DNA of 64,000 bases from an uncultured Pelagibacteraceae bacterium (GCA_902575835.1 CACGSX010000003.1:62001-126000); one strand, 5' to 3'; positions 43,286-52,941 are shown, counted from the stretch's first letter. Made by a program: numbers and translations. Notes: generated by a model not told the origin, from the letters alone.

Positions 43286-43786
43286 TTAATCTAAAGCTAC
43301 AGCTAATTTTAAAATGTATTCATAGTTTCCACTAGAATCCTTGGTGTTACAAGGTAATTTATAACACATTTCTACTGTAGCATTTTTATTTCCTTGAGTA
43401 TTGATTATAATATAACCATGCTGTTTATCTTCATAAGCAGCTCCACCACTTTTTATTGCTTTCTCTGTAGTTCCATCTGATTTACCAAAAGGATTTTTAT
43501 AATTGTATTTTTTAAATGCTTCATCAACATATTGTGCAATGGTTTGTGCTTTGACACTTCCACATTTAACATTGGTCTGATCAAAAGGATAATGGTTTGG
43601 GTCTACATTGCAAAGCATTAGTTCGTTTGAAATAAATTTTGAAACACTGCTAAAATTTGCTTTTGCGGCTGCTATTTTTGCGCTAGCTGTATAACCACTA
43701 TAAGCTACAACACCAACTGCTGCTAGAATACCAATAATTGCTACTACAACAAGTAATTCGATTAATGTAAACCCATTACGCTTCAT
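43286..43786 (-). CDS. pilA: Type IV pilin-like protein (pilin 1)
   Basis: A 166-residue type IV pilin with leader MKRN, cleavage before FTLIELL, and the same 30-residue N-terminal helix as the downstream paralogue. The globular C-terminus (cysteines in MLCNV, VKCGS, EMCYK and LPCNT) is unrelated. First of two tandem pilin genes, divergent from the TRAP dctP gene. Surface pili could serve DNA uptake or attachment. Confidence 0.9.
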   Translation of the reverse strand: MKRNGFTLIELLVVVAIIGILAAVGVVAYSGYTASAKIAAAKANFSSVSKFISNELMLCNVDPNHYPFDQTNVKCGSVKAQTIAQYVDEAFKKYNYKNPFGKSDGTTEKAIKSGGAAYEDKQHGYIIINTQGNKNATVEMCYKLPCNTKDSSGNYEYILKLAVALD

Positions 43787-43877
43787 TTTGAAAAAATATA
43801 CTATTAAATTTTTTAAAATTTTGCATTGTTAAAATATATGCAACTAATAAGATAAATTTTTTAAAAAGAGAGGGAAA

Positions 43878-44894
43878 ATGAATAAATTAAAATCAATTTA
43901 TAAAGCTATTATTAGCTTAACATTTATTTTTTCATTTGTTCTTACTTCAACAGCTGCTTTTTCAGAGATTGTTGGACGTTTATCTGTTCATTGGAGTCCT
44001 AAGCACCATAGTGCAAAACATGCACAAATATTTGCTGATGAAGTTAACAAAAGAGCAAAAGGAAAATTAAAAATAGAAGTTTATCCATCTAAACAGTTAT
44101 TTGGAATTAGAGAAGTAATGGGCGCAGTAACTTCCGGTGCAGTTGAACTAGGAGGAATTGTTGGAGTGGTAAGTTTTCCACCAATAAACAAAAACTTTAA
44201 TGTTGCTTCGTTTCCAGGGCTATTTAATTCTTGGGAACAGCAAAGAGGTTTTTTTCAAAACTCACCCAAAGGAAAAGAGATTTGGGGTGAGTTAACAAAA
44301 AAAACTAATTCAACATTAGTTATGTATAACCCAGTTGGACCTGTAATGACTTTTTCAAGTGCTAAAGAGTTAACAGGTATTGATGCTATGAAAGGTCTAA
44401 AGGCTAGAAGACTTTTAAAAAGCGAAGAACCAATGTGGGATGCTTTAGGTGCAAACAGAGTATCTTTACCAACTGGTGAAGTTTATACATCTTTACAAAC
44501 TGGAATGATTGATACGATTAACAGTCCTCCAGGAAGTATTGAAGCATATAGTTGGTGGGAGTTTTTAAAATACGCTCAAAAGCCTTATCAATATTATGCT
44601 GATGCATATATAATGGCAAACTCAACTTGGTTTAATAGTTTGTCTCCAGACCTACAAAAAATCATAATGGATGTTGGTAAAGAAATTGGAAAAAGATCAA
44701 CAGACTTAATTATGGATACTGGGGAAAGCACTCTTAAAAAATTCCAAGAAAGAGGTGGAGTTGTTACTACACTTTCAGGAGCTGAAAAAGCTAAGTTTGA
44801 TAAGCTTATGAAAGATGAAGTAATGCCAGCAATGGCTAAAATGATTGATGCTGACGCTTTAGAAGCAGCACAAGCATATGCTAAGAGTAATTAG
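43878..44894 (+). CDS. dctP: TRAP transporter substrate-binding protein DctP
   Basis: A 338-residue periplasmic binding protein of a TRAP transporter. Signal peptide about 1-30 (FVLTSTAAFSE), then the DctP pattern with the carboxylate-binding arginine in GLKARRLLKSEEPMWDALGAN, and VSLPTGEVYTSLQTGMIDTINSPPGS. It captures an organic acid or related solute and passes it to DctQM. A good Shine-Dalgarno (GAGAGGG) precedes the ATG. The substrate is not identifiable from sequence. Confidence 0.93.
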   Translation: MNKLKSIYKAIISLTFIFSFVLTSTAAFSEIVGRLSVHWSPKHHSAKHAQIFADEVNKRAKGKLKIEVYPSKQLFGIREVMGAVTSGAVELGGIVGVVSFPPINKNFNVASFPGLFNSWEQQRGFFQNSPKGKEIWGELTKKTNSTLVMYNPVGPVMTFSSAKELTGIDAMKGLKARRLLKSEEPMWDALGANRVSLPTGEVYTSLQTGMIDTINSPPGSIEAYSWWEFLKYAQKPYQYYADAYIMANSTWFNSLSPDLQKIIMDVGKEIGKRSTDLIMDTGESTLKKFQERGGVVTTLSGAEKAKFDKLMKDEVMPAMAKMIDADALEAAQAYAKSN

Positions 44895-44922
44895 AAGAAG
44901 TTAGACTTTTTCTATAAAGATT

Positions 44923-45417
44923 ATGAGGGCATTGCGAGCTATTAATAATTTGCTAGCAAAAGCTGCAATTTCGCTCGCAATGTTCATCGTCTTTTTAATG
45001 GTGGCAGCTTTAACATTAAGCGCCACAACAAGATTTATCACTGGTACAGGATTTGCATGGTTTATTGAATTACCCCCAGTAATGGTAAGTTGGCTAGTTT
45101 TTCCATTACTTGGTCCTTTGCTAAAACAAGGACAACATATTAAAGTAGATTTTTTAAGTCACTATTTATCTGAAAAATCAAAAAATATTATTGGCACAAT
45201 TGTAAATTTAATAGCTTTAATTTCTGCATGTGTCTTCTTTAAAGCAGGAGTTGATGCAACAACAATGTATTACAATTTGGGACAGATGATGGAATTAGAA
45301 ATTAACATTCCTATATGGTGGATGTTTTTAGCGTTTCCGGTTGGTTTTTTAATTTTAGCATTAACATCATTAGAGCTTATTTTAGATAATTTAAAAAAAC
45401 TTTTAGGGAAAGAATAG
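44923..45417 (+). CDS. dctQ: TRAP transporter small permease DctQ
   Basis: A 164-residue membrane protein with four helices; the family motif WFIELPPVMVSWLVFPLLGPLLKQGQHIKVDFL is visible in parts (ELPPVMVSWLV and GQHIKVDF). It is the small integral component of the TRAP complex encoded with dctP and dctM. Its stop abuts the dctM ATG directly (TAG then ATG). Confidence 0.92.
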   Translation: MRALRAINNLLAKAAISLAMFIVFLMVAALTLSATTRFITGTGFAWFIELPPVMVSWLVFPLLGPLLKQGQHIKVDFLSHYLSEKSKNIIGTIVNLIALISACVFFKAGVDATTMYYNLGQMMELEINIPIWWMFLAFPVGFLILALTSLELILDNLKKLLGKE

Positions 45418-46683
45418 ATGTTTGGACTAGCTTTTATTATTTCTCTTATAACATTGGTAATTTCCGTACCTATTTTTTTGGTTTTTGGTCTAGGAAGTTC
45501 TTTAGCTGCAATTGCTGGATTAAATTTACCTTGGTCAGTTTTGATTCAAGTTTCATTTGGTGCATTAACAAAACATGTTCTAATAGCTGTCCCATTATTT
45601 ATTTTTACTGGAATGGCTATGTTGAAGGGAGGTGCCGCTTCAAGATTAGTTAAATTTACAACTACACTTGTTGGTCATTGGCCAGGTGGATTGGGTGTTG
45701 CAATGGTTATTGCAATGGGTTTCTTTGCAGCTTTTTGTGGATCCATACTTGCAGCAATCACTGCTGTTGGGACAATCATGATGCCAAAGATGATTGAACA
45801 AGGTTACCCAACTCCTTTCGTTGTTGTTCTAGCAGCTTCTGCGGCTCTACTAGAAGCATTGATACCTCCATCTAATGCAGCAATATTATTTAGTGCTCTA
45901 ACTAACGTACCTGTATCCAAAACTTTTGCTGCAGGTGTTATCCCAGGCCTGGTTCTGCTTGTTTTGATGGTCCTTCTAGTTTTGTTTAAATGCAGGCATA
46001 TTAGAACAGATGAGAAAGCATCATTGAAAGAAAGAGTAAGTTCTTTCATCGCTGCGTTACCAGCATTGATCACTCCAGTTATAATTTTAGGTGGAATTTA
46101 CGCTGGAATACTTACTCCATCTGAGTCTGCTGCTGTTGCAGGAGTATATGCAGTTTTAATTGGATTTTTAATTTACCGTGAACTTACTTTTTCATCTTTG
46201 ATGAGCTGTTTAAGGGAAACTGCAATCATTACAGCTGTAATTTTTGCGATTATAGCAACTGCAACATTTTTAAGTGTCGTTTTAACATACACTCAGGCTC
46301 CTCAAAAAATTATTACATTCTTCACAGATAAAGGTGTTAGCGTAAATCTATTTTGGATAATGCTTGGAGCAATTTGTCTAATTCTTGGAACATTTATAGA
46401 AATAGTTCCTGTATTTTATTTAACGGTGCCAATTTTTGCAGCAATCACATTATCATTTAATCAAAGCCTACTTCATCTTTATGTAGTATTTGTTGCATTT
46501 GCAGGTATTGGGATGATAACGCCCCCCGTATGCGTTGGTATTTATACAGCTGCAGGTGTGATCAAAGAAAATCCAGCCAAAGCTTTTAAAGAAGTTCCTC
46601 TATTTACAATTGTTGGAATTATTTATGGAATACTAATGATTCTATTTCCAATATTCTCAACGTGGTTACCTGGTAAATTGTAA
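45418..46683 (+). CDS. dctM: TRAP transporter large permease DctM
   Basis: A 421-residue permease with about 12 helices of the DctM family. Conserved features: LIAVPLFIFTGMAMLKGGAASRLV, AAFCGSILAAITAVGTIMMPKM, EALIPPSNAAILFSALTNVPVSKTF and MITPPVCVGIYTAAGV. Sodium-coupled uptake partner of DctP/DctQ. Complete. It ends 1 base before the remnant reading frame of the convergent small gene. Confidence 0.94.
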   Translation: MFGLAFIISLITLVISVPIFLVFGLGSSLAAIAGLNLPWSVLIQVSFGALTKHVLIAVPLFIFTGMAMLKGGAASRLVKFTTTLVGHWPGGLGVAMVIAMGFFAAFCGSILAAITAVGTIMMPKMIEQGYPTPFVVVLAASAALLEALIPPSNAAILFSALTNVPVSKTFAAGVIPGLVLLVLMVLLVLFKCRHIRTDEKASLKERVSSFIAALPALITPVIILGGIYAGILTPSESAAVAGVYAVLIGFLIYRELTFSSLMSCLRETAIITAVIFAIIATATFLSVVLTYTQAPQKIITFFTDKGVSVNLFWIMLGAICLILGTFIEIVPVFYLTVPIFAAITLSFNQSLLHLYVVFVAFAGIGMITPPVCVGIYTAAGVIKENPAKAFKEVPLFTIVGIIYGILMILFPIFSTWLPGKL

Positions 46684-46684
46684 A

Positions 46685-46860
46685 TTATTTTTTTATTGTC
46701 CAAGCATTCTTTTCTAATGCTTTAATTAAATTTTTCCTCCAGACTTCTTATTAACAATTTTCCAACCAGCTTTTTTCATGGCTTTTAAAATTTGCTTAAA
46801 AATTTCCTCTTCAGAAGTTTTGGGTTTGATTATAACCGACCAGCTATTATTATATTTCAT
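46685..46860 (-). pseudogene. Small gene, probably frameshifted (44 codons intact; 58 if one A is added)
   Basis: An ATG at 46860 preceded by a strong Shine-Dalgarno (AAAGGAGG, 5 bases upstream) encodes 44 residues (46726-46860), SVIIKPKTSEEEIFKQILKA... ending KKSGGKI. If one A is added to the A-run just before the stop, the frame continues as GGKNLIKALEKNAWTIKK to a TAA at 46685, giving 58 residues. The two halves then look alike (LKAMKKAGWKI and IKALEKNAWTI), an internal duplication. It could be a real shorter protein, a sequencing error in a homopolymer, or a decayed gene. The family is unknown. Confidence 0.5.
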
Positions 46861-46947
46861 GTGCCTCCTTTAGCGTTTTTATTTTATGTCCGAAGCAAGT
46901 AGAGTTACTTCTAAATCACGGACAGATTAATTCTATTTAATATAAAT

Positions 46948-47169
46948 CTAATATGCAATGACGATTTCTGTAAATAGAACAATAGATATACCAATTGTTA
47001 CAAAAAAATACTGAAAGTCTTTTTTAAGTTCTTTAAAATCTGTGATATTTGCATAAAGTCTTCCAATCATTACTAAATGAAATAAAACGCCAAATATTAC
47101 AGCTAAATACACAAACCAATTTGAGAACTCATAATTCTAGATTATTTCAAAAAGATTTTTAAGTGTCAT
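46948..47169 (-). pseudogene. Small membrane protein gene interrupted by an in-frame amber codon
   Basis: From ATG at 47169 the frame reads MTLKNLFEII, then TAG at 47139-47137, then continues without a break as NYEFSNWFVYLAVIFGVLFH and on to a normal stop at 46948 (73 codons). The downstream part has two transmembrane helices separated by a charged loop (about YANITDFKELKKDFQYF), typical of a real small inner-membrane protein. Either the amber is a nonsense mutation, or translation starts inside (a GTG at 47112 would give 54 residues). The adjacent small gene on the same strand also appears disrupted. Confidence 0.45.
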
Positions 47170-47226
47170 CTTCTAATGGTTACTTTAAATATTTTTTAAA
47201 GTTACAAGTGTAACCTTGCATTATTA

Positions 47227-47499
47227 TTATTTTTTTCTACTCTCCAATTCTTCCATTACTTCTTCAATTTTTATTCCACTTTTTTCAAGATACATAATTA
47301 AGTGATATAGAACATCTGCTGCTTCATGGATTTTGTTTGAGTCTCGCTCTACAGCTTCAATTAACTCATTTATTTCTTCTAAAACCTTTTTTTTTGCTAA
47401 AGATTTGTCTTCTAAAAGCTTATTAGTATATGAGCCTTCAACGGGAGTACTTTTTCGCTCTCTTGCAAGTTTTATTAGGTTTTCTAAAGTATTTAGCAT
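47227..47499 (-). CDS. hisE: Phosphoribosyl-ATP pyrophosphatase HisE
   Basis: A 90-residue all-helical HisE: LENLIKLARERKSTPVEGSYT, KKKVLEEINELIEAVERDSNKIHEAADVLYHLIMYL with the conserved acidic metal ligands (EE..E..D). It removes pyrophosphate from phosphoribosyl-ATP in histidine synthesis. Full length for stand-alone HisE. It is on the same strand as hisF-hisA-hisH-hisB but separated from them by the plus-strand acyltransferase; hisI is not visible in the window. Confidence 0.94.
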   Translation of the reverse strand: MLNTLENLIKLARERKSTPVEGSYTNKLLEDKSLAKKKVLEEINELIEAVERDSNKIHEAADVLYHLIMYLEKSGIKIEEVMEELESRKK

Positions 47500-47568
47500 A
47501 ATTATAATAAATTATACTATAAAAATTTTTGATTAAAAATATTATTAATTAGACTTTAAATATCTGTC

Positions 47569-49518
47569 ATGAATGATTTTAAAAAAGATCAAAATTTAAC
47601 TATTCAATCTTTAAGAGCTATCGCTGTGATCGGTGTGATATTGTGCCATTATCAATTCTCTATTTTTAAGGGTGGTTATTTGGGAGTAGATATATTTTTT
47701 GCTATTTCAGGCTATGTCATAGCAAAAATGATAATTAAAGAATTAGATAACAAGAGATTTTCTTTAAAGAATTTTTATTACAGAAGATTCAGAAGAATTG
47801 CGCCAGCATTTTTATTTGTAACATTTACATCCATAATTGCTGCCTGGTTTATTTTATACCCATCTCAACTAGTTGAATTTTCTAAATCAACTATCGCAAA
47901 TATAATATTTATTTCAAATTTCTTTTTTTGGTCCGTTGGAACTGAGTATGGTGCTGAATCCAACATTTTAAAACCTCTGCTTCACACTTGGAGTTTATCA
48001 GTTGAAGCTCAATTTTATTTTTTTATATCAGTATTTTTTTTATTTTTCTTAAAATTAAACACAAAACAAATTATTGCTATAAGTTTATCACTATTAATAT
48101 TAAATATAATATTTGCTAATGAGGTAAATAAAATATATTCAAAATTTAATTTTTTTTTTACAATATCAAGAGCCTGGGAATTTTTCTTTGGTTGTATATT
48201 GGCAATTTATGAAACAAGAATAAAAACAAATATTGTATTTAAAAAAATATATCTAGAAATAATTACAGTACTATGTTTTGTAACAATAATTATTTCCTAT
48301 ATATATTTAGAATATGAATTAGAACATCCCAGCTTTAAAACCTTAATAGTAATAATTCCTACTTTAGTGTTAATTTATCTAAACAACACAGAACTTACTA
48401 TTTTAAAAATATTAAATAACAAAGCTTTGTTATTTATTGGAGCTATTTCATATTCAATGTATTTATGGCACTATCCAATAATTTCATTCTATACAAACTT
48501 GTCACTAAATTTAGAATATTTTTCATTTTTTTTAATATTAATTCTTTTGTTAATTTCCTCTCTTTCATATTTTTATATAGAGCAACCATTTAGAAGCAAC
48601 AAGATCACATCAACAAAAGTATATTTAATTTTTAGTTTAAGTTTTCTTATATTAATTGTCTCATTTAGTATTTTGGTTTTAATTAATGAAGGTTTTAAAA
48701 AAAGATTTAAACTTTTAAATTCTGCTTTTGGTTCAAACGAATTTGATAACGCTATATTAAAATATGAAAGTTATTCAGAATATGATGATTATATTGACAG
48801 TTTTGATGGATATTCATCAAAGGATATTTTTAAATTTCAATATGAAAAAGAAACTTTTAGTAATAATAATGAAAGGCAAAAAATTTTAATAATTGGAAAC
48901 TCACATTCATTAGCAACATGGAATAGTTTTTATTTAAATAGAAAACTCTTCGATAATTTAGAATTTGCAAGAGTTCTTGAAGAAATCCACAGATTTGCAA
49001 CAAACGAAAAAGTGGTTAATAAACTAATAAATTCTCCTAATTTTAAAAAATCAAATATTTTACTAATTAGTAGCTCTTATAGATTGGAAAAAGATAAAAA
49101 CATAAATTATTTAGAGGGTCTAAAAAAACTAAATGAAATATCAAAAATTAAAAACAAAAAGCTTATAGTTACTATACCGTTTCGCTTTGAATTCGAAAAG
49201 GGTGAAATACCTGCAGATTATTTATTAAAAAAAAATATTAACTTTGAATTTAGTGTTAAAAATTTAGATACTTTTAATAATTTCTGTTATTTCAAAAAAA
49301 TATCTCGATTTAAAAATGCTCTTTTAGAATTTGGGGACAAATTTAACATAAAAATTTTAGACAAAGCTGAATTTATTTGTGACGATGAAAAAAAGAAATG
49401 TTATTGTTTTGATAATGATGGTTTAAAAACCTTTCATGACGCAGGTCATCAAACATTAAGTGGAGCTGTTTTTTTTGGAAAAAAAATAAAAGAAATTAAT
49501 TGGTTAGAAGCAAATTAA
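47569..49518 (+). CDS. OafA/YrhL-type acyltransferase with C-terminal SGNH domain
   Basis: A 649-residue acyltransferase-3 protein. The ten-helix N-terminal domain has IQSLRAIAVIGVILCHYQF with the catalytic-type His, GGYLGVDIFFAISGYVI and LLHTWSLSVEAQFY; the C-terminal ~270 residues form an SGNH esterase-like domain (LIIGNSHSLATWNSF, and DAGHQTLSGA near the end). Proteins of this build O-acetylate lipopolysaccharide or other surface glycans (OafA, OafB). It is inserted against the grain between hisE and hisF, suggesting later acquisition. Surface-glycan variation is a plausible role. Confidence 0.92.
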   Translation: MNDFKKDQNLTIQSLRAIAVIGVILCHYQFSIFKGGYLGVDIFFAISGYVIAKMIIKELDNKRFSLKNFYYRRFRRIAPAFLFVTFTSIIAAWFILYPSQLVEFSKSTIANIIFISNFFFWSVGTEYGAESNILKPLLHTWSLSVEAQFYFFISVFFLFFLKLNTKQIIAISLSLLILNIIFANEVNKIYSKFNFFFTISRAWEFFFGCILAIYETRIKTNIVFKKIYLEIITVLCFVTIIISYIYLEYELEHPSFKTLIVIIPTLVLIYLNNTELTILKILNNKALLFIGAISYSMYLWHYPIISFYTNLSLNLEYFSFFLILILLLISSLSYFYIEQPFRSNKITSTKVYLIFSLSFLILIVSFSILVLINEGFKKRFKLLNSAFGSNEFDNAILKYESYSEYDDYIDSFDGYSSKDIFKFQYEKETFSNNNERQKILIIGNSHSLATWNSFYLNRKLFDNLEFARVLEEIHRFATNEKVVNKLINSPNFKKSNILLISSSYRLEKDKNINYLEGLKKLNEISKIKNKKLIVTIPFRFEFEKGEIPADYLLKKNINFEFSVKNLDTFNNFCYFKKISRFKNALLEFGDKFNIKILDKAEFICDDEKKKCYCFDNDGLKTFHDAGHQTLSGAVFFGKKIKEINWLEAN

Positions 49519-50271
49519 CTAAATTCTTACAGGTATGTCTTTTGTCGCAAGATATTTTTTACAATCGCTGATCGAATATTTACCATAATGAAAAATTGAT
49601 GCCGCTAATACTGCACTTGCACCATAATTAATTCCCTCAGCTAAATGATCCAGAGTTCCAGCTCCACCAGATGCAATTACTGGTATATTTACGCTCGATG
49701 AGATTTTATTTATTAATTCAATATCATATCCAGACTGAGTTCCATCTTTATCCATAGAGGTAACTAAAAGTTCTCCAGCACCACATTTCTCCATTTTAGA
49801 TGCAAATTCTAATGCATTTATGCCAGTTGGATTTCTTCCACCATGTGTGAAGATTTCCCATCCATCATCTTTTCTCTTTGCATCAATAGCAACAACAATG
49901 CACTGTGATCCAAATTTTCGAGAACTATCTTCAACAACTTTTGCATTTTGCACAGCTGCTGTATTAATTGATACTTTATCAGCTCCGCAATTAAGTAATT
50001 TGTTAATATCATCAATACTTCTAACACCACCACCAACTGTTAAAGGTACAAAACATTTCTTAGATGTTTTCTCTACCACTTCATAAATAGTATCTCTATT
50101 TTCATTTGAGGCAGTTATATCTAAAAAGCAAATCTCGTCAGCACCACCATCGCTATAAATTTTTGCTTGTTCAACAGGATCTCCTGCATCTTTTAGATCT
50201 ACAAAGTTAATACCTTTTACAACACGACCATTTTTAACATCTAAACAAGGAATAATTCTATTTTTAAGCAT
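49519..50271 (-). CDS. hisF: Imidazole glycerol phosphate synthase cyclase subunit HisF
   Basis: A 250-residue TIM barrel: [18 protein letters not shown] (catalytic Asp11), [33 protein letters not shown] (second catalytic Asp), and [13 protein letters not shown]. Produces IGP and AICAR with ammonia from HisH. Overlaps the end of hisA by 8 bases. Confidence 0.97.
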   Translation of the reverse strand: MLKNRIIPCLDVKNGRVVKGINFVDLKDAGDPVEQAKIYSDGGADEICFLDITASNENRDTIYEVVEKTSKKCFVPLTVGGGVRSIDDINKLLNCGADKVSINTAAVQNAKVVEDSSRKFGSQCIVVAIDAKRKDDGWEIFTHGGRNPTGINALEFASKMEKCGAGELLVTSMDKDGTQSGYDIELINKISSSVNIPVIASGGAGTLDHLAEGINYGASAVLAASIFHYGKYSISDCKKYLATKDIPVRI

Positions 50272-50983
50272 CTATTTCTTTTGCAAGTTCATCTAACTTT
50301 ATATCTCCATCGTATATAGCTTTTCCAACTATAACACCTTCGATATTATTTAAATTTTTAGCTCTTTTAATATCATTAATTGACGAAACACCACCAGATA
50401 TAACCACTGGACAATTTGAAATATTTGCCACCTTTTGTGTTTCTTCAAAATTTGGACTTTGCTTAGTTCCATCTCTATTAATATCTGTGTAAATAATTCT
50501 GCTTACTCCATAATTATTTACTTTTTTTAAATATTCTGTTGTTAGTTTATCCGAATCTTCAGTCCAGCCAGAAATTGCAAGATGACCATCTTTTGCATCC
50601 AAACCTAATGCAATTTGGTTTTGAAATTTATTACAAGCTTCTTCTAAAAATCTTCTGTCTTTTATAGCAGCACTACCCAAAATTACTTTTTCAACACCAG
50701 CATCAATATATTTTTGTATTGTTTCAAAATTTCTTATACCGCCTCCTATTTCTATTTTAAGTTCTAATTTTCCAACAATATCTTGAATAATATCAATATT
50801 AATTGGCTCTCCAGTTAATGCACCGTCCAAGTCAACTATATGTAAATTTTTAAATCCATTATCTTTATATTTTCCAGCTTGCTCCACAGGAGATATTTCA
50901 TATTCGGTTTTATTTTCAAAATCTCCTTTGATTAATCTAACGCACTTTTTATCTTTGATATCTATTGCAGGAAAAATTTTCAT
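50264..50983 (-). CDS. hisA: Phosphoribosylformimino-AICAR-P isomerase HisA
   Basis: A 239-residue TIM barrel: [19 protein letters not shown] with the catalytic Asp, [26 protein letters not shown] and [14 protein letters not shown]. Isomerises ProFAR to PRFAR in histidine synthesis. Its ATG overlaps the TGA of a small lipoprotein gene (ATGA) and its 3' end overlaps hisF by 8 bases. Confidence 0.97.
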   Translation of the reverse strand: MKIFPAIDIKDKKCVRLIKGDFENKTEYEISPVEQAGKYKDNGFKNLHIVDLDGALTGEPINIDIIQDIVGKLELKIEIGGGIRNFETIQKYIDAGVEKVILGSAAIKDRRFLEEACNKFQNQIALGLDAKDGHLAISGWTEDSDKLTTEYLKKVNNYGVSRIIYTDINRDGTKQSPNFEETQKVANISNCPVVISGGVSSINDIKRAKNLNNIEGVIVGKAIYDGDIKLDELAKEIDA

Positions 50984-51111
50984 TTTAACTTTACCTTAAC
51001 TTCACTAGACATATTCATATTGTTTAAATTATCTTTTTTATTTTTTTTTAAATTATTTGGATTCTGGCACGCAGATATCAGAAAGAATATTATTAATAAG
51101 TAATTTTTCAT
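50980..51111 (-). CDS. Small predicted lipoprotein between hisH and hisA
   Basis: A 43-residue gene whose ATG follows the hisH stop by one base and whose TGA overlaps the hisA ATG as ATGA. The N-terminus MKNYLLIIFFLISACQNPNN is a textbook lipoprotein signal: positive start, hydrophobic core, lipobox LISAC with Cys15. The mature part is only 29 residues, Asn/Lys-rich. Tight overlaps on both sides argue that it is translated as part of the his operon. It is probably anchored in a membrane; function unknown. Confidence 0.75.
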   Translation of the reverse strand: MKNYLLIIFFLISACQNPNNLKKNKKDNLNNMNMSSEVKVKLK

Positions 51112-51112
51112 T

Positions 51113-51739
51113 TTACAAATTTATAAAATTATTAATTATTTTAAGTCCTAATTTATCACTTTTTTCTGGATGAAATTGAGTTCCAAATATATTTTCTTTT
51201 TCTACTGCACAAACTATATTTGATGCATAGTCTGTTGTTGCGGCTGTGACTGAATTATCATTTGGAATAAATTCATAACTGTGAACAAAATACATATGAG
51301 AATTGCTCTCAATATCTTTAAAAATTTTACTATCTTTAACAATATTTATTTGGTTCCAGCCAATATGGGGTAGTTTATATTTTCCGTTTTGATTATCAAT
51401 TTTAGATACTTTACCAGAGATCCATCCTAAACCTTTTGTTTCAACCTCCTCATATCCAACATCTGCAAACATTTGAAGACCAACACAGATTCCTAAAAGA
51501 GGTTTTTTATTATTTAAAGCAAATTCACTTAAAGTATCAACCAAACCATTTATGCTATTTAAACCGTCAATGCAGCTCTTAAATGAACCCTGCCCTGGCA
51601 ATACTACCTTATCACTAGATTTAATTTTATTTAAATCTGAGGTTACTTCGATATTTACTTTACCTTTAGCAACTTCATTAAAGGAGTTGATTACAGAGCT
51701 AATATTACCCGACTTATAGTCAACAATTGTGACGTCCAT
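51113..51739 (-). CDS. hisH: Imidazole glycerol phosphate synthase glutaminase subunit HisH
   Basis: A 208-residue class I glutamine amidotransferase: VDYKSGNISSVINSF, VLPGQGSF, LGICVGLQMFADVGYEE (nucleophile Cys), and FGTQFHPEKSDKLG (His-Glu of the triad). Supplies ammonia to HisF. It is 5 bases downstream of hisB. Confidence 0.97.
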   Translation of the reverse strand: MDVTIVDYKSGNISSVINSFNEVAKGKVNIEVTSDLNKIKSSDKVVLPGQGSFKSCIDGLNSINGLVDTLSEFALNNKKPLLGICVGLQMFADVGYEEVETKGLGWISGKVSKIDNQNGKYKLPHIGWNQINIVKDSKIFKDIESNSHMYFVHSYEFIPNDNSVTAATTDYASNIVCAVEKENIFGTQFHPEKSDKLGLKIINNFINL

Positions 51740-51744
51740 TAATC

Positions 51745-52335
51745 TTATAAAGAGCCTTTAGTAGAAGGAATTGTATTTTTATTCCTTGGATCTAATTCCA
51801 ATGCAGCTCTTAAAGTCCTTGCCAGGCCTTTATAGCAAGACTCTATAATGTGGTGACTATTGTCACCATAAATATTTTCAACGTGCAATGTAATTCCTGC
51901 AGCTTGTGAAAATGCTTGGAACCATTCTTTAAATAATTCTGTGTCCATCTCACCAAGTTTTTCAACTTTTAATTTTACATTCCAAATTAAATAAGGTCTA
52001 TTTGAAACATCTATTGCAACTCTTGTTAATGTTTCATCCATCGGTAATAAAATGTGCGCATATCTTTTAATACCTACAAATTTTTTTGATGCTTTCTTTA
52101 AGCATTCTCCAATAGCAATTCCAGTGTCTTCCGTTGTATGGTGAAGATCAATGTGTGTGTCACCTTTAGCTTTAACAGTTAAATCCATTGATGAGTGTTT
52201 AGACAACTGCTCGAGCATGTGATCTAAGAAACCTATTCCTGTGTCAACTTTGTACTTACCTTTTCCATCAATATTAAGGTCAACACTGATACTGGTTTCT
52301 TTTGTTTTTCTAGTTATTTTTGCTTTTCTTTTCAT
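51745..52335 (-). CDS. hisB: Imidazoleglycerol-phosphate dehydratase HisB
   Basis: A 196-residue monofunctional IGPD with metal-binding histidine motifs [30 protein letters not shown] and [21 protein letters not shown]. Catalyses the dehydration step of histidine synthesis. First gene of the leftward his run and divergent from hslV. Confidence 0.97.
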   Translation of the reverse strand: MKRKAKITRKTKETSISVDLNIDGKGKYKVDTGIGFLDHMLEQLSKHSSMDLTVKAKGDTHIDLHHTTEDTGIAIGECLKKASKKFVGIKRYAHILLPMDETLTRVAIDVSNRPYLIWNVKLKVEKLGEMDTELFKEWFQAFSQAAGITLHVENIYGDNSHHIIESCYKGLARTLRAALELDPRNKNTIPSTKGSL

Positions 52336-52425
52336 AATTTAAATTAGATATATAGGTATTTTTGATTATATCAATAATACTAAACTTAGACTTGAACTAT
52401 TTAAATTCGTATCCATCTATAAATC

Positions 52426-52941
52426 ATGACAACAATAGTGCTTGTAAGAAAAAATAATGACGTAGTTGTGGCCAGTGATGGTCAAGTTAGCATGGGTAAT
52501 ACTGTAATTAAGAAAACTGCTAACAAAGTTCGTAAAATTGAGAAAAGAAATGTGATCGCAGGATTTGCAGGATCTACTGCGGACGCACTCACTTTGTTTG
52601 AGAGACTAGAGTCAAAGCTTGAAAAGCATGCAGGCAACCTGACAAGAGCTGCTGTAGAATTAGCTAAAGATTGGAGAACTGATAAGTATTTAAGAAGATT
52701 GGAAGCCTTAATGGCAATAGGTGATAAAGAAAAAAGTTTTATAATTTCTGGGACAGGTGATGTTCTTGAACCTGAGGGTGATGTTATAGGGATTGGCTCT
52801 GGAGGAAATTATGCTCTAGCAGCTGCAAAGGTATTAATGGATACTAATTTATCTGCGGAAGAAATTGCAAAAAAATCTATTAAAGTTGCTTCTGATATTT
52901 GTGTCTTCACTAATGATAATTTGAGTATGGAAAAAATATAA
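52426..52941 (+). CDS. hslV: ATP-dependent protease subunit HslV
   Basis: A 171-residue Ntn-hydrolase protease subunit. After Met the nucleophile Thr starts TTIVLVRKN, followed by [15 protein letters not shown] and [16 protein letters not shown], and [14 protein letters not shown]. Forms the two-ring peptidase capped by HslU. Its final base is shared with the first base of the hslU ATG (TAATG). Confidence 0.97.
   Translation: MTTIVLVRKNNDVVVASDGQVSMGNTVIKKTANKVRKIEKRNVIAGFAGSTADALTLFERLESKLEKHAGNLTRAAVELAKDWRTDKYLRRLEALMAIGDKEKSFIISGTGDVLEPEGDVIGIGSGGNYALAAAKVLMDTNLSAEEIAKKSIKVASDICVFTNDNLSMEKI

Noticed and set aside
46861-46947. A possible extra small RNA in the dctM-hisE gap
   Set aside because: No stable hairpin was found; the interval is better explained by the two disrupted small reading frames.
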